Positions 30,237 to 38,840 of a stretch of 64,000 bases of DNA are shown in pieces. Where the stretch lies: the NCBI GenBank assembly GCA_031260665.1, contig JAISLD010000022.1, positions 1 through 64,000 on the forward strand, read 5' to 3'. The DNA comes from Oscillospiraceae bacterium. Its GTDB lineage: Bacteria > Bacillota > Clostridia > Oscillospirales > Ruminococcaceae. Position 1 is the stretch's first letter, and each line of letters opens with the position of its first letter. A model generated the notes under the pieces. That model was not told the DNA's origin. It worked only from the letters and a program-made list of their open reading frames with translations, and did not search any database. The position numbers and the translations under genes are program-made.

Positions 30237-30971
30237 TTATGTAAACCTATATATATTTACAGCTTGTCCGATTTTTTCAAAACCGTTTTTTTGATAGAAA
30301 GTCAGCCGTTCGTCACGGCAAATCAGCAACACACGTTTGCGTTTTCTTCGATAAAACTCGCAGACATTGTTCAGCATTTTGCTTGCGTAACCTTTGCCGC
30401 GATACGCCGTTTCGGTGGCGACTTGCGTCAAGAAAACGCTCGTTTCGTTCTCAAAAAGCGCAGTAACCGTGGCGTGGTTTTCATAAAGAAACGTTGTGGT
30501 AATGCCCTTTTCCACGCGACTCGTCACATCAGAAAGCCACGGTTCGCGGTTGACAGCAAAATCATTTTCCAAAATGTCAAATACTTTTTCAAGCCCCGAA
30601 TTAACTGTAAACTCATGTAGATTTACATTTATTTCGGGGTTATTCGCGGTATAAACCATTAAATGATTATAAAGTCTTTTTGGTTTACAGTACGGTTCAA
30701 GCGCAAGCATAACCGCAGGCTCGCAGAGTCCCGTGCCCGCGTTTATTTCCGTCAAAAACGCCACCGTTTCTTCCGCGTCAAACTCGCCGCCCAAATGCTC
30801 CAGTACAAAGTCCGTGCCGACCGTAGCAATGAGAAGCGCGCCGTCTTGGATATAAAAGTGCGCAAGTCGTGACGACACGCCGTAGGTTGCAAACAGCGCG
30901 TTTATCTTGCCGCCGAACAACTCGGTGCGTGTCTTTGCAAAGTCTGCGACGTCCTCTATCAGTCTAACCAT
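30237..30971 (-). CDS. GNAT family N-acetyltransferase
   Basis: VATETAYRGKGYASKMLNNVC acetyl-CoA motif; ATG at 30971 overlaps upstream stop. Confidence 0.75.
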   Translation of the reverse strand: MVRLIEDVADFAKTRTELFGGKINALFATYGVSSRLAHFYIQDGALLIATVGTDFVLEHLGGEFDAEETVAFLTEINAGTGLCEPAVMLALEPYCKPKRLYNHLMVYTANNPEINVNLHEFTVNSGLEKVFDILENDFAVNREPWLSDVTSRVEKGITTTFLYENHATVTALFENETSVFLTQVATETAYRGKGYASKMLNNVCEFYRRKRKRVLLICRDERLTFYQKNGFEKIGQAVNIYRFT

Positions 30972-31983
30972 AGACGGGCAGTTCCTCCGCAAGGGCACAG
31001 GCAAGCCGTTTTGTCGCTGTAAAGTCGTCAAGGTTGACAACGCAGCTCGGTGTGTGCAGGTACCTGCAAGGTGCTGACAACGCGATGACCTTTACACCAC
31101 TTGCGCTCTCTTGAATCACCCCTGCATCATTCCCGCCCGCAATCTTCGTCTTGGTCTGGTTTGGAATCGACAGCTTGTCGGCAAGCCGCCTTGTGTAGGC
31201 GTAAAGCTCGCGGTCATACACCGTGCGCCCGTCCGCAAACGACACGACAACCCCCTCGCCGAGCCGCGTTATCTGCTCCGCGCCCTTCGTGTCGGGGATA
31301 TCGCACGCCGTGGTCGTTTCAAGCACCACGGCGATGTCCGGCTTCAGGGTGAACGCCGCTGTCGTCGCACCACGCGTGCCGATTTCCTCTTGCGTGGTGA
31401 ACGCGCAGGTTATGCCGTAGGGCAACTCGCTGTTCAGCAGTCCGATTAAAATCGCACAACCAAGCCTATCGTCCACCGCTTTCCCGCAGAACGCGTGTTC
31501 ACCAAACTCTGCCGCGTCGTTATCAAACACCGCCGTATCGCCAAGCGCAACCTGTAAATCTTCTTTGGTTGACACGCCGGTATCACACCAAAGGTCTGTC
31601 AACTTCGGTTGCTTGTCAGCTTCGTCTTTGCCGCGCAAGAGGTGAACAGGCTTGCCACCGATTACACCGCGCACCCCGTTGCCAAACCGCACGCGCCTCC
31701 CGAAGCAAACATCATCGTTGATTCCGCCGACTGCAGATAGTTTAATGAATCCCGTTTTGTCAATATATCGCGCCACAAAGCCAACCTCGTCCATGTGAGC
31801 GGCAAACATAACGCGATTCTTCGCTTGTTCACGCCCTTTTTTCTCGACAAGCAGGTTGCCGAGAGGGTCAACGCGGTAGGTCACGTCTGTTGCGGTCAGC
31901 TTCGATATAATCAGCTGACGCACAGCCGCTTCGTCGCCCGACGTGCCGTCGGCGGCGCACAACTCTTTAAGTAAATCTGTCAT
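30964..31983 (-). CDS. M42 family metallopeptidase
   Basis: FAAHMDEVGFVARYID, GKAVDDRLGCAIL, FTTQEEIGTRGATTAAF, GGNDAGVIQ. Confidence 0.88.
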   Translation of the reverse strand: MTDLLKELCAADGTSGDEAAVRQLIISKLTATDVTYRVDPLGNLLVEKKGREQAKNRVMFAAHMDEVGFVARYIDKTGFIKLSAVGGINDDVCFGRRVRFGNGVRGVIGGKPVHLLRGKDEADKQPKLTDLWCDTGVSTKEDLQVALGDTAVFDNDAAEFGEHAFCGKAVDDRLGCAILIGLLNSELPYGITCAFTTQEEIGTRGATTAAFTLKPDIAVVLETTTACDIPDTKGAEQITRLGEGVVVSFADGRTVYDRELYAYTRRLADKLSIPNQTKTKIAGGNDAGVIQESASGVKVIALSAPCRYLHTPSCVVNLDDFTATKRLACALAEELPVYG

Positions 31984-31984
31984 T

Positions 31985-32971
31985 TTATCCCTCAATGAAC
32001 GCCGCGATACATCTCGCCGTGTTTTCAATGTCGGTCACGTCCGCCACCTCAACCGCCGTGTGCATATTGCGAATCGGGATTGACAACAGCGCGGTGCGGA
32101 TTCCCCCGCGTGACTTGTTGATGTCGTCGGCGTTTGTCCCCGTTTTCCCCGACATAACCTCAACATTGAACGGAATTTGTTCACGTTCACAGGTTGCTTT
32201 CATTTCAGAAAACAACGCGGCGTCAAGCACAGGCGACCGCCCCAGCATGACTCCGCTGCCAAGTGGCGCGGTTTCTTCTTCGCTTGTGGCGGGGCATTTG
32301 CCGAAACTCACGTCCACCGCAACAGCGAAGTCCGCTTTTGAACGAAACGCCGCGACTGTCGCTCCCGCGCCGCCTGTTTCTTCCATGACGCTGAAGCAAA
32401 CGCGCAGATTATACTTAATGTGTTTTTCTTTAAGTAAATACATCGCGTATAACACCGCCACAACTCCCGCACGGTCGTCAATCGCTTTCCCCGTGTAAAC
32501 ATTCCCCGTCAACCGAACAAACGAAACATCAGGCGTGATAAAATCGCCGAGTGACACACGCTTCTCAAGTTCCGCTTTGCTGTATCCCGTGTCGATAAAC
32601 AGGTCGTCAAGTGAAACCGACTTGCCCGTGTCTTTCTTCACGTGGGGCGGCTGTGTGCAAACCACGCCGCGAATGTTCTCGCTTCCGTGGATTGTCACTG
32701 CTGAAGCGGGCAGGGTGCGCGTGTCAACACCGCCGCGTTTGCCCGGCTTGACAAAGCCGTTCTCATCGATATACGTTACCACCAAGCCTATCTCGTCTAT
32801 ATGCGCGTCAAGCAGCAGCGTTGGCTTGTCCTCTCCGCTGAAGAACGTACCGCAGACACTGCCGAGCGGGTCAATATCAACGTCAGAGCCAAGCAAGCGA
32901 AGCTGATTTGCCGCAATGTCAGCGGGGTTGTCAGCTTCGCAAAGTGATTTAAGAAGTTCGCTTATATTCAT
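31985..32971 (-). CDS. M42 family metallopeptidase (tandem paralogue)
   Basis: LLDAHIDEIGLVVTYID, GKAIDDRAGVVAVL, SVMEETGGAGATVAAF, KTGTNADDI. Confidence 0.88.
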   Translation of the reverse strand: MNISELLKSLCEADNPADIAANQLRLLGSDVDIDPLGSVCGTFFSGEDKPTLLLDAHIDEIGLVVTYIDENGFVKPGKRGGVDTRTLPASAVTIHGSENIRGVVCTQPPHVKKDTGKSVSLDDLFIDTGYSKAELEKRVSLGDFITPDVSFVRLTGNVYTGKAIDDRAGVVAVLYAMYLLKEKHIKYNLRVCFSVMEETGGAGATVAAFRSKADFAVAVDVSFGKCPATSEEETAPLGSGVMLGRSPVLDAALFSEMKATCEREQIPFNVEVMSGKTGTNADDINKSRGGIRTALLSIPIRNMHTAVEVADVTDIENTARCIAAFIEG

Positions 32972-32975
32972 TGAT

Positions 32976-34223
32976 TTACTCCATCAAAAAGCCGTTCAGT
33001 CCAAGCGACTTCGCCGCTTCAGCGAAGCTCGCAAGCTCCGCGTTGGTGAACTGCGTGTGGTTGACAGCGGCAAGGAGGGTGTACCCTGCGGCATTCTTCT
33101 TTGCCGCCTTGAAGTACGCCTCGACTCGTTCTTTCGTACCATTTGGCAAAGCAAATGTGCCACCCCCCGATATGCTCACTTCTTCAGCCGAACCGTTGTT
33201 CTGAAACTTCAGCAGTAACGCGGCGATTTCAAGCGACTTGTCACGCCGCGAGAGAATCTCGGCGGTGTCGGGCAGCGCCGGGTTTGCCGCGTCAGCCGCC
33301 GACATTTCTATATAGATATCGGCGCCGTTTGCCGCCGCTTTTATGCTCTTGCAGACTTCCGTCAACGCGGCGGCACGCTTTGCCTTGTCCGCTATTTCAG
33401 GTCGGAGAACCTTGTAGTCATACGGGATAAACTCGGGATACTGAAGCCCCGTCAGCACAACGTGCTTGAACCCTGCGGCCGTCACTTCCGCCGTGATATC
33501 GGCGAGATACGCTTTCGTTCCGTCACGGAACGGGTCGTTCCAGAGTTTGCCGCCGTTTGCCGCCGTGTCGTCCAACCAGTTGCTGTCCTCGCTTTCAAAG
33601 CGATAGCAGGTGTCGTCAACATCACGGCCCGCTCCGCTGTCTTTCAGCGTGCTGATTGCCGCCACAGCGACAAGCCCGCTCTCCTCGATTGCCGCCCGTA
33701 TCTCATCAAGCGGCATTGTGCTTTTGACAAGCTGCGTGCCTTTTGCGTACTTGCTGTTCGTCAGATACCAAAGCGAGCCGTCAGCGGACTTCAGCTCCGC
33801 CACAGCGTAGTCATAGCCGCTTTGTTTCGCCTGAAGCGCATAAGACGTGAGCGACGTGCGGTTTGACAGCACGCTTGACGGAAGCAGCAGTCCCATTCCC
33901 CCAAGCGTTTGCTTCTCCGGCTTGTCTTTAGATTCAGGGCTTGTTGTGCCGACAGAATCGCTATTATCTGCGGGTTCTTCACTCGGAACTATATCTTCAA
34001 GGTCAGGTGGCGGTGACCACACAAGCTCTTGGTCGTCCACACCTTGCTCGTCCTCGATTACAAACCTCTGAATCACCTTCGCGGCTAAAAATCCGCCCAC
34101 ACCAAGCGCACTCACTAAAATCACAGTGAGTGCTATCTCAAGAAATACCCTGCCTTTGCTCTTTCGTTTAGGGTAAAGGCTGTACTTTCTTCGTTTGACG
34201 TGAAGTCCTCGCTTTTGTTTCAT
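32976..34223 (-). CDS. Membrane-anchored putative glycoside hydrolase (DUF4015-like TIM barrel)
   Basis: Basic N-terminus + TM + Ser/Pro/acidic linker; barrel-like region with GYDYAVAELKSADGSLWY..., AVAAISTLKD, YLADITAEVTAAGFKHVVLTGLQYPEF; ATGA overlap with upstream rnfA-like gene. Confidence 0.6.
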   Translation of the reverse strand: MKQKRGLHVKRRKYSLYPKRKSKGRVFLEIALTVILVSALGVGGFLAAKVIQRFVIEDEQGVDDQELVWSPPPDLEDIVPSEEPADNSDSVGTTSPESKDKPEKQTLGGMGLLLPSSVLSNRTSLTSYALQAKQSGYDYAVAELKSADGSLWYLTNSKYAKGTQLVKSTMPLDEIRAAIEESGLVAVAAISTLKDSGAGRDVDDTCYRFESEDSNWLDDTAANGGKLWNDPFRDGTKAYLADITAEVTAAGFKHVVLTGLQYPEFIPYDYKVLRPEIADKAKRAAALTEVCKSIKAAANGADIYIEMSAADAANPALPDTAEILSRRDKSLEIAALLLKFQNNGSAEEVSISGGGTFALPNGTKERVEAYFKAAKKNAAGYTLLAAVNHTQFTNAELASFAEAAKSLGLNGFLME

Positions 34224-34804
34224 ATAGTAGTTGAATATCCTATAAACGCATAAAGTGCAAGCGACACGCACCCAATGTACAGCATACTTATCGGGAAACC
34301 GCGAAACGCTTTCGGCACAAGCTCACTGTGCAGGCGCGAGTACGCGATTCTAAGCATAAACCCCGCGAACAAGAAGCCAACGCCTGTGCCGAAGCCATAA
34401 GCTGCCGCCGCGTACCAAGTGTCGGTCAGCCGAGGCGCAAGAAACATCGCGCCTATCACCGCACAGTTGAACACCGAGAGGTGCGCGTAGGGGCGTATCC
34501 GCTTGAACAGCGACGGCGACACGCGCCATATCGTAAAAAGCGACGCCATATACAGCACCGATACTATAATTATAAACAACAGCGGCTGAAATATGCTGTA
34601 ATACTTTTCTGTCCCAAAGTGTTGCCGCAGAAAAAATGCCCCGACTGCCCCAAGCGACGAAGCGGCGGTGATAACGAGGGCGAACACAGCGGTTTTCTTC
34701 ATATCACGTGCGGAATAAATCAGCACGTTTATGCCGAGCGCACGTTCAAACACGGAGTTCTGCAGAAGTATCGCGACGAGGGAAGCGGTGATTATCTCGG
34801 TCAA
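34220..34804 (-). CDS. RnfA-like membrane subunit (divergent)
   Basis: RnfA/NqrE-like topology; LLQNSVFERALGINVLIYSARDMKKT, HLSVFNCAVIGAMFLAP, AYGFGTGVGFLFAGFML. Confidence 0.8.
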   Translation of the reverse strand: MTEIITASLVAILLQNSVFERALGINVLIYSARDMKKTAVFALVITAASSLGAVGAFFLRQHFGTEKYYSIFQPLLFIIIVSVLYMASLFTIWRVSPSLFKRIRPYAHLSVFNCAVIGAMFLAPRLTDTWYAAAAYGFGTGVGFLFAGFMLRIAYSRLHSELVPKAFRGFPISMLYIGCVSLALYAFIGYSTTI

Positions 34805-34818
34805 AGGTTTACCTCAAG

Positions 34819-35463
34819 TTACTTTTTTCTCTCAGCTGTTTCTCTCACTTTTGCAAGGCGGGCAAGCCCGGCATAACCGGCGCGAAACGTCGCTGCAAGG
34901 AATCCGATAAGCAAAAATCCGCCGAACGCGGTTTCAAGTGCCGGGACCTGAAAAGGCGGCGACAGAGGAAGCCAGCCTATGCTGAAGTTGACAAGAGCGT
35001 CACGAAGAGCGCCCAGCAGGATACAAACTGCGGCAAACCCGACGATATACCCAAGCAGAACCCGAAGCATACGAAGCGGCGGGTCGTGGACAAACCGCGT
35101 TTGCGTTTTCGACAAGATGAGCGGATTGACGACCAAGACAGGGAGGAACACCCCGACAGCGTCAGTCGCGGACGCGCCGAGCAGCTTGTTTGTGAGCAGG
35201 AGAGCAGGCGCGTAAAGCAGAGCGGCGACAATCGCGTAGATAGGCACACGAACCGCATACGACAGCCTTGTCGATATAAAACGGCAGAGAATGACAGACG
35301 GCGCGGTTATCAGCGCAAACATCAGCGAGATGACTAAAGCGTTGCTGAAGTCGGTCGCTCCTGCCGCAACAGGACCGACAAGCCAGCCACTCGACAGCAC
35401 CAAGTTCTTTCGGACATAGCCCTCGCTTGTTTTCAGCGAAAGCTGATAGTTGTTGTTATCCAT
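34819..35463 (-). CDS. RnfE-like membrane subunit (divergent)
   Basis: RnfE/NqrD-like topology; RKNLVLSSGWLVGPVAAGATDFSNALVISL, LPVLVVNPLILSKTQTRF, LLGYIVGFAAVCILLGALRDAL. Confidence 0.75.
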   Translation of the reverse strand: MDNNNYQLSLKTSEGYVRKNLVLSSGWLVGPVAAGATDFSNALVISLMFALITAPSVILCRFISTRLSYAVRVPIYAIVAALLYAPALLLTNKLLGASATDAVGVFLPVLVVNPLILSKTQTRFVHDPPLRMLRVLLGYIVGFAAVCILLGALRDALVNFSIGWLPLSPPFQVPALETAFGGFLLIGFLAATFRAGYAGLARLAKVRETAERKK

Positions 35464-36855
35464 TTACTTTAACTCGTCAAACTCATCAATCTGTATGCTG
35501 TGGTCAACCAAATGCGTCGCCGCTTCTTCGGGGAGAAGCAGAGTCGGTACAGGTGGGGTTTCACTTGTGGGAAGCATTTCAGTCGGCAGTTCCGCTTGAG
35601 GGATAACAGGCGGCTTCCGCTTTAGTTTCTTGACAAACGTCACGGCTTCGCCGACAGTCGTCTTAAACGGGGAACGCAGTGCTTCGGGTATCGGTATCTC
35701 TGTGTGAAGCAGTTTGTTGTCGGCAAACTTCTTGCTGACCGCTCTCATCTTCAGCTTAAACGAGAATCTTCGCTTAAACTTCGTCACCTTACCGTTTTGC
35801 GGCGGCATAACGAACGCCGCTATCTCCTCGCTGTCAAGTTCGGTCGTCTTGTCGAGTTCGGCGGCGGCGCCACCTGAACGAAGCTTCTCGCGTGTTCTCT
35901 CATAGGCGTGTATTCTCGCGGAGAGTCGGGCAAAGAGAGGCGGCACGGTGTGATGAACCCGTTCGGCAAAGCTGTCGCAACCAAGGGCAAGGACGTTTGA
36001 AATCAGCAAAGCAAACAAGTATGGTCCCTCGGTTTTGCCAAAACCGTGGAACAAGATGATTATAAACCCAAAAACCACACCATAATATACTCTGCCTGCT
36101 TTTGTTTTCGGCAATGTCTGCGGGTCAGACGAGAGAAACACAGTGCCAAAGAGGAGATACCCGTTGGTGAGCGACGCTTTGATGATGTCGGTCGGCTGAT
36201 AGAGTTCATTCGGCGGAAAGAGCAGCGAGTAGGCAAGGTATATCGCGGCAGGAAGCACCGATGCCGAAACCTTCAACGCGCCACTCGCGGCAAGGCAGAC
36301 ACCACAGACAATCAGCACCAACACCTGCACGTTGCCGGGCGCACCAACAAAGCCGCCTGTCAGCAGTTCGGTGGGCGACAAATTCTGCACCGCTTCGAGT
36401 CGCCGCGCGAGGGTTTCGGCACCACTCGACAAGGCACCTTGGTATTCGCCCCACACAGGGACTTTTTCCCACGGCGGGGGGTATAGGAGAGTGTCACTCG
36501 GGTAGCATATAATTAAGAAAGTGACGGCAAGAGCGGCGGGACAAAAGATATAGTTTTCTTTGCCGCCGAACGCGTGCTTCAGCGATATGGCAAGCACCAC
36601 ACCAAAGATAATGATGAAGAAACTCGTGGTCGCGGGGAGCATAAGAGCGATACAAAGGGCGGTCAGCACGTTGGTGAGGTCTTTCGCCGAATGTTCTTTC
36701 CCCGACAACACGCACCCAAGGAAGTCCGTCACCACCGCCGCAACCAACGCAATCACCGCTGAAACAACAATACGCCACCCATGAGCGAACACGGCGGTAA
36801 CTATAACGGACAGCAGGCAGAGAAGCTGTAGATTGTATACGGATTTTTTCTTCAT
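35464..36855 (-). CDS. RnfD-like membrane subunit with long C-terminal cytoplasmic extension (divergent)
   Basis: NqrB/RnfD-like: SAKDLTNVLTALCIALMLPATTSFF, HAFGGKENYIFCPAALAVTFL; expected SGAT motif reads SGAE. Confidence 0.8.
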   Translation of the reverse strand: MKKKSVYNLQLLCLLSVIVTAVFAHGWRIVVSAVIALVAAVVTDFLGCVLSGKEHSAKDLTNVLTALCIALMLPATTSFFIIIFGVVLAISLKHAFGGKENYIFCPAALAVTFLIICYPSDTLLYPPPWEKVPVWGEYQGALSSGAETLARRLEAVQNLSPTELLTGGFVGAPGNVQVLVLIVCGVCLAASGALKVSASVLPAAIYLAYSLLFPPNELYQPTDIIKASLTNGYLLFGTVFLSSDPQTLPKTKAGRVYYGVVFGFIIILFHGFGKTEGPYLFALLISNVLALGCDSFAERVHHTVPPLFARLSARIHAYERTREKLRSGGAAAELDKTTELDSEEIAAFVMPPQNGKVTKFKRRFSFKLKMRAVSKKFADNKLLHTEIPIPEALRSPFKTTVGEAVTFVKKLKRKPPVIPQAELPTEMLPTSETPPVPTLLLPEEAATHLVDHSIQIDEFDELK

Positions 36856-36918
36856 TATATCAACAGTATATTACGCAAAGTATATTTATAGGCAGATTCG
36901 CCACTTGGAGAACAGCAG

Positions 36919-37485
36919 ATGAAAATCGACGTAATCTCACCGGGTACACTGAAACTTACATTGTCGCGACCCGATATGGACGACCTTGATATCAAGTATG
37001 AACATCTTTCGGGGAAAACACCCGCCGCAAAGCGGCTGCTTGCGCACGTTCTCGGTCGGGTAAAGACAGAGGGGGGCGGTAAGATTGATTTATCGGGAGA
37101 CAGGCTGTTTGTTGAGGCGTTTCCGAGGACTGACGGAGGTTGTATGCTTTACATCTCAAGCCTTGAAAGTTCTCAAGACGCGGATAACGGCTGGCTTGCC
37201 CCGTCTGATTACTCGGCGATGTCGGCGTTTCGCACCGAGGTGTTTCAGCTTCCGAGCGGTATGTCGAAGTGCGCTTCTGTCGTTGAGTTTGACGATGTTG
37301 ACGCGTTCCTTGAGTTCTACAATGCGTGTCGCGGCACTTCCTCACCCGAAACCTACAGTTATTATGGCAAGATTCGTGCGATAATAGTCGGCAAGGCGGC
37401 AAGGCTTGCGAGGGAATACGGCAAAGTGTTCACTTCCACAAGCGAGCTGAACAAAACGATGGAACACGGCAGACGTTTAGGTTAG
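36919..37485 (+). CDS. mecA: MecA-like adaptor protein
   Basis: N-terminal MKIDVISPGTLKLTLSRPDMDDLDI and C-terminal adaptor-like domain (EYGKVFTSTSELNKTMEHG). Confidence 0.65.
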   Translation: MKIDVISPGTLKLTLSRPDMDDLDIKYEHLSGKTPAAKRLLAHVLGRVKTEGGGKIDLSGDRLFVEAFPRTDGGCMLYISSLESSQDADNGWLAPSDYSAMSAFRTEVFQLPSGMSKCASVVEFDDVDAFLEFYNACRGTSSPETYSYYGKIRAIIVGKAARLAREYGKVFTSTSELNKTMEHGRRLG

Positions 37486-38129
37486 GCGTTTTGCAGCCCC
37501 GTCATAACCCCGTTCAAGTCGCCCGACTTGAACAGGCAGCTCCCCGCGACAAGCCAGTCAGCGCCTGCGGCTATCGCCGAAGCGGCGTTTGTCGGGTTCA
37601 CACCGCCGTCAATGCTGACGACCAAGTTCTCTTTGCCGCGCAAGTGCGCGGCGTTTTTTATTGCGGAAACCTTGGCAAGCATATCAGGCATAAACGCCTG
37701 CCCTCCCTTGCCGGGTTCGACCGTCATAATAAGCGCCAGCCCGACTTCATCTAAAAACTGCAGGATAGCGTCAAATGGTGTGTTCGGCTTGACCGACAGG
37801 CCTGCGGTCAAGCCAAGGCGGTTTATCTCACGAATAGCGGCGAGCGGCTCATCTGATTCAGCGTGAACCGTGATGTAGTCGGCACCCGCGTCAGCAAAAC
37901 CTTGAATGAAGTTCAGCGGCTTCTGCACCATAAGATGTACGTCAAGCGGCAAGTCGGTCACACGGTTTGCGGCGGCACATATGCGGTCGCCGAACGTCAT
38001 CGCCGGGACAAACACACCGTCCATTATGTCGAGGTGGATAACAAACGCACCTGCTTGCTCCACGCGTCGCAGTTCCTCACCAAGGCGCGTAAAGTCGCAG
38101 TCAAGCATAGAGGGGGCAATTTTGTTCAT
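37482..38129 (-). CDS. rpe: Ribulose-phosphate 3-epimerase
   Basis: KIAPSMLDCDFTRLGEEL, HLDIMDGVFVPAMTFG, MTVEPGKGGQAF, SIDGGVNP. Confidence 0.96.
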   Translation of the reverse strand: MNKIAPSMLDCDFTRLGEELRRVEQAGAFVIHLDIMDGVFVPAMTFGDRICAAANRVTDLPLDVHLMVQKPLNFIQGFADAGADYITVHAESDEPLAAIREINRLGLTAGLSVKPNTPFDAILQFLDEVGLALIMTVEPGKGGQAFMPDMLAKVSAIKNAAHLRGKENLVVSIDGGVNPTNAASAIAAGADWLVAGSCLFKSGDLNGVMTGLQNA

Positions 38130-38257
38130 TTATAAAAATCCTATGAACATATTTGTTTATGACGACATTGTTTTTTGTTCACATAAAAAATCTTTATGAA
38201 CAAATTTAACGCCGTTATTTAATAACACGGCGTGAGATTTGCGTCGTTTCTTAAAGT

Positions 38258-38286
38258 ATTATATCACGTTACCCACATCAAGTCAA
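38258..38286 (-). promoter_or_regulatory. Sigma-A-like promoter for rpe
   Basis: Minus strand TTGACT-17 bp-TATAAT. Confidence 0.65.
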
Positions 38287-38348
38287 GCCCACGCAGAGAG
38301 CGTCACATTCGGCCAACGCAACAAGTTTGTTATGTCAAACCAACATTA

Positions 38349-38400
38349 GAATAACGGCTTAACTTGACAGAATAACGGCTTAACTTGACAGAATAACAGC
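38349..38400. repeat. 21-bp tandem repeat, about 2.5 units
   Basis: gaataacggcttaacttgaca x2 + gaataacagcg. Confidence 0.9.
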
Positions 38401-38547
38401 GTATTCTTATTAAAACAAGTTGATTCGTCACGACAGGGTGGCTCTGTAAAGCGAAAATCAAACGACTTTGTTTTATTTTAACATTGTTTCAGTGAATAAA
38501 AACATCGTCAACAAGATAACAGACTTCTCTGTCAAAGCACAGGCGGC

Positions 38548-38576
38548 TTGACATTGGACGGATAATCTGATATGAT
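38548..38576 (+). promoter_or_regulatory. Orphan sigma-A-like promoter, no + strand gene downstream
   Basis: TTGACA-17 bp-TATGAT between two minus-strand genes. Confidence 0.5.
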
Positions 38577-38670
38577 TCATTAAGTTTGCGGCTTCATTTG
38601 CTTTGCCGTGAGATTATTCATTAGGTTAAGTAAATACTGATTAACTTATTTTTTATATTCATTAAGTTAA

Positions 38671-38800
38671 TATACTCCTCAAACCGGTTAAACTTTTAGT
38701 TTAACCCCCGCCGCTTCGCGGCGGTCGCGGCTACGCCGCCGAGTTAATCCGCACACAAGCGTAACACGCCGCTTCGCGGCATTGGCACTTCGTACCACAC
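38671..38800. repeat. Composite palindromic intergenic repeat (inverted orientation)
   Basis: atactcctcaaaccggttaaacttttagtttaacccccgccgcttcgcggcgg...ccgcttcgcggcattggcactt. Confidence 0.8.
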
Positions 38801-38840
38801 ATAAAAACTCGATGAGTTTTTATGTGGTTGCGCAGTATAA

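Noticed and set aside
37482-37485. Convergent 4-bp overlap of mecA and rpe stop codons
   Set aside because: Compact convergent ends are common; not unusual on its own
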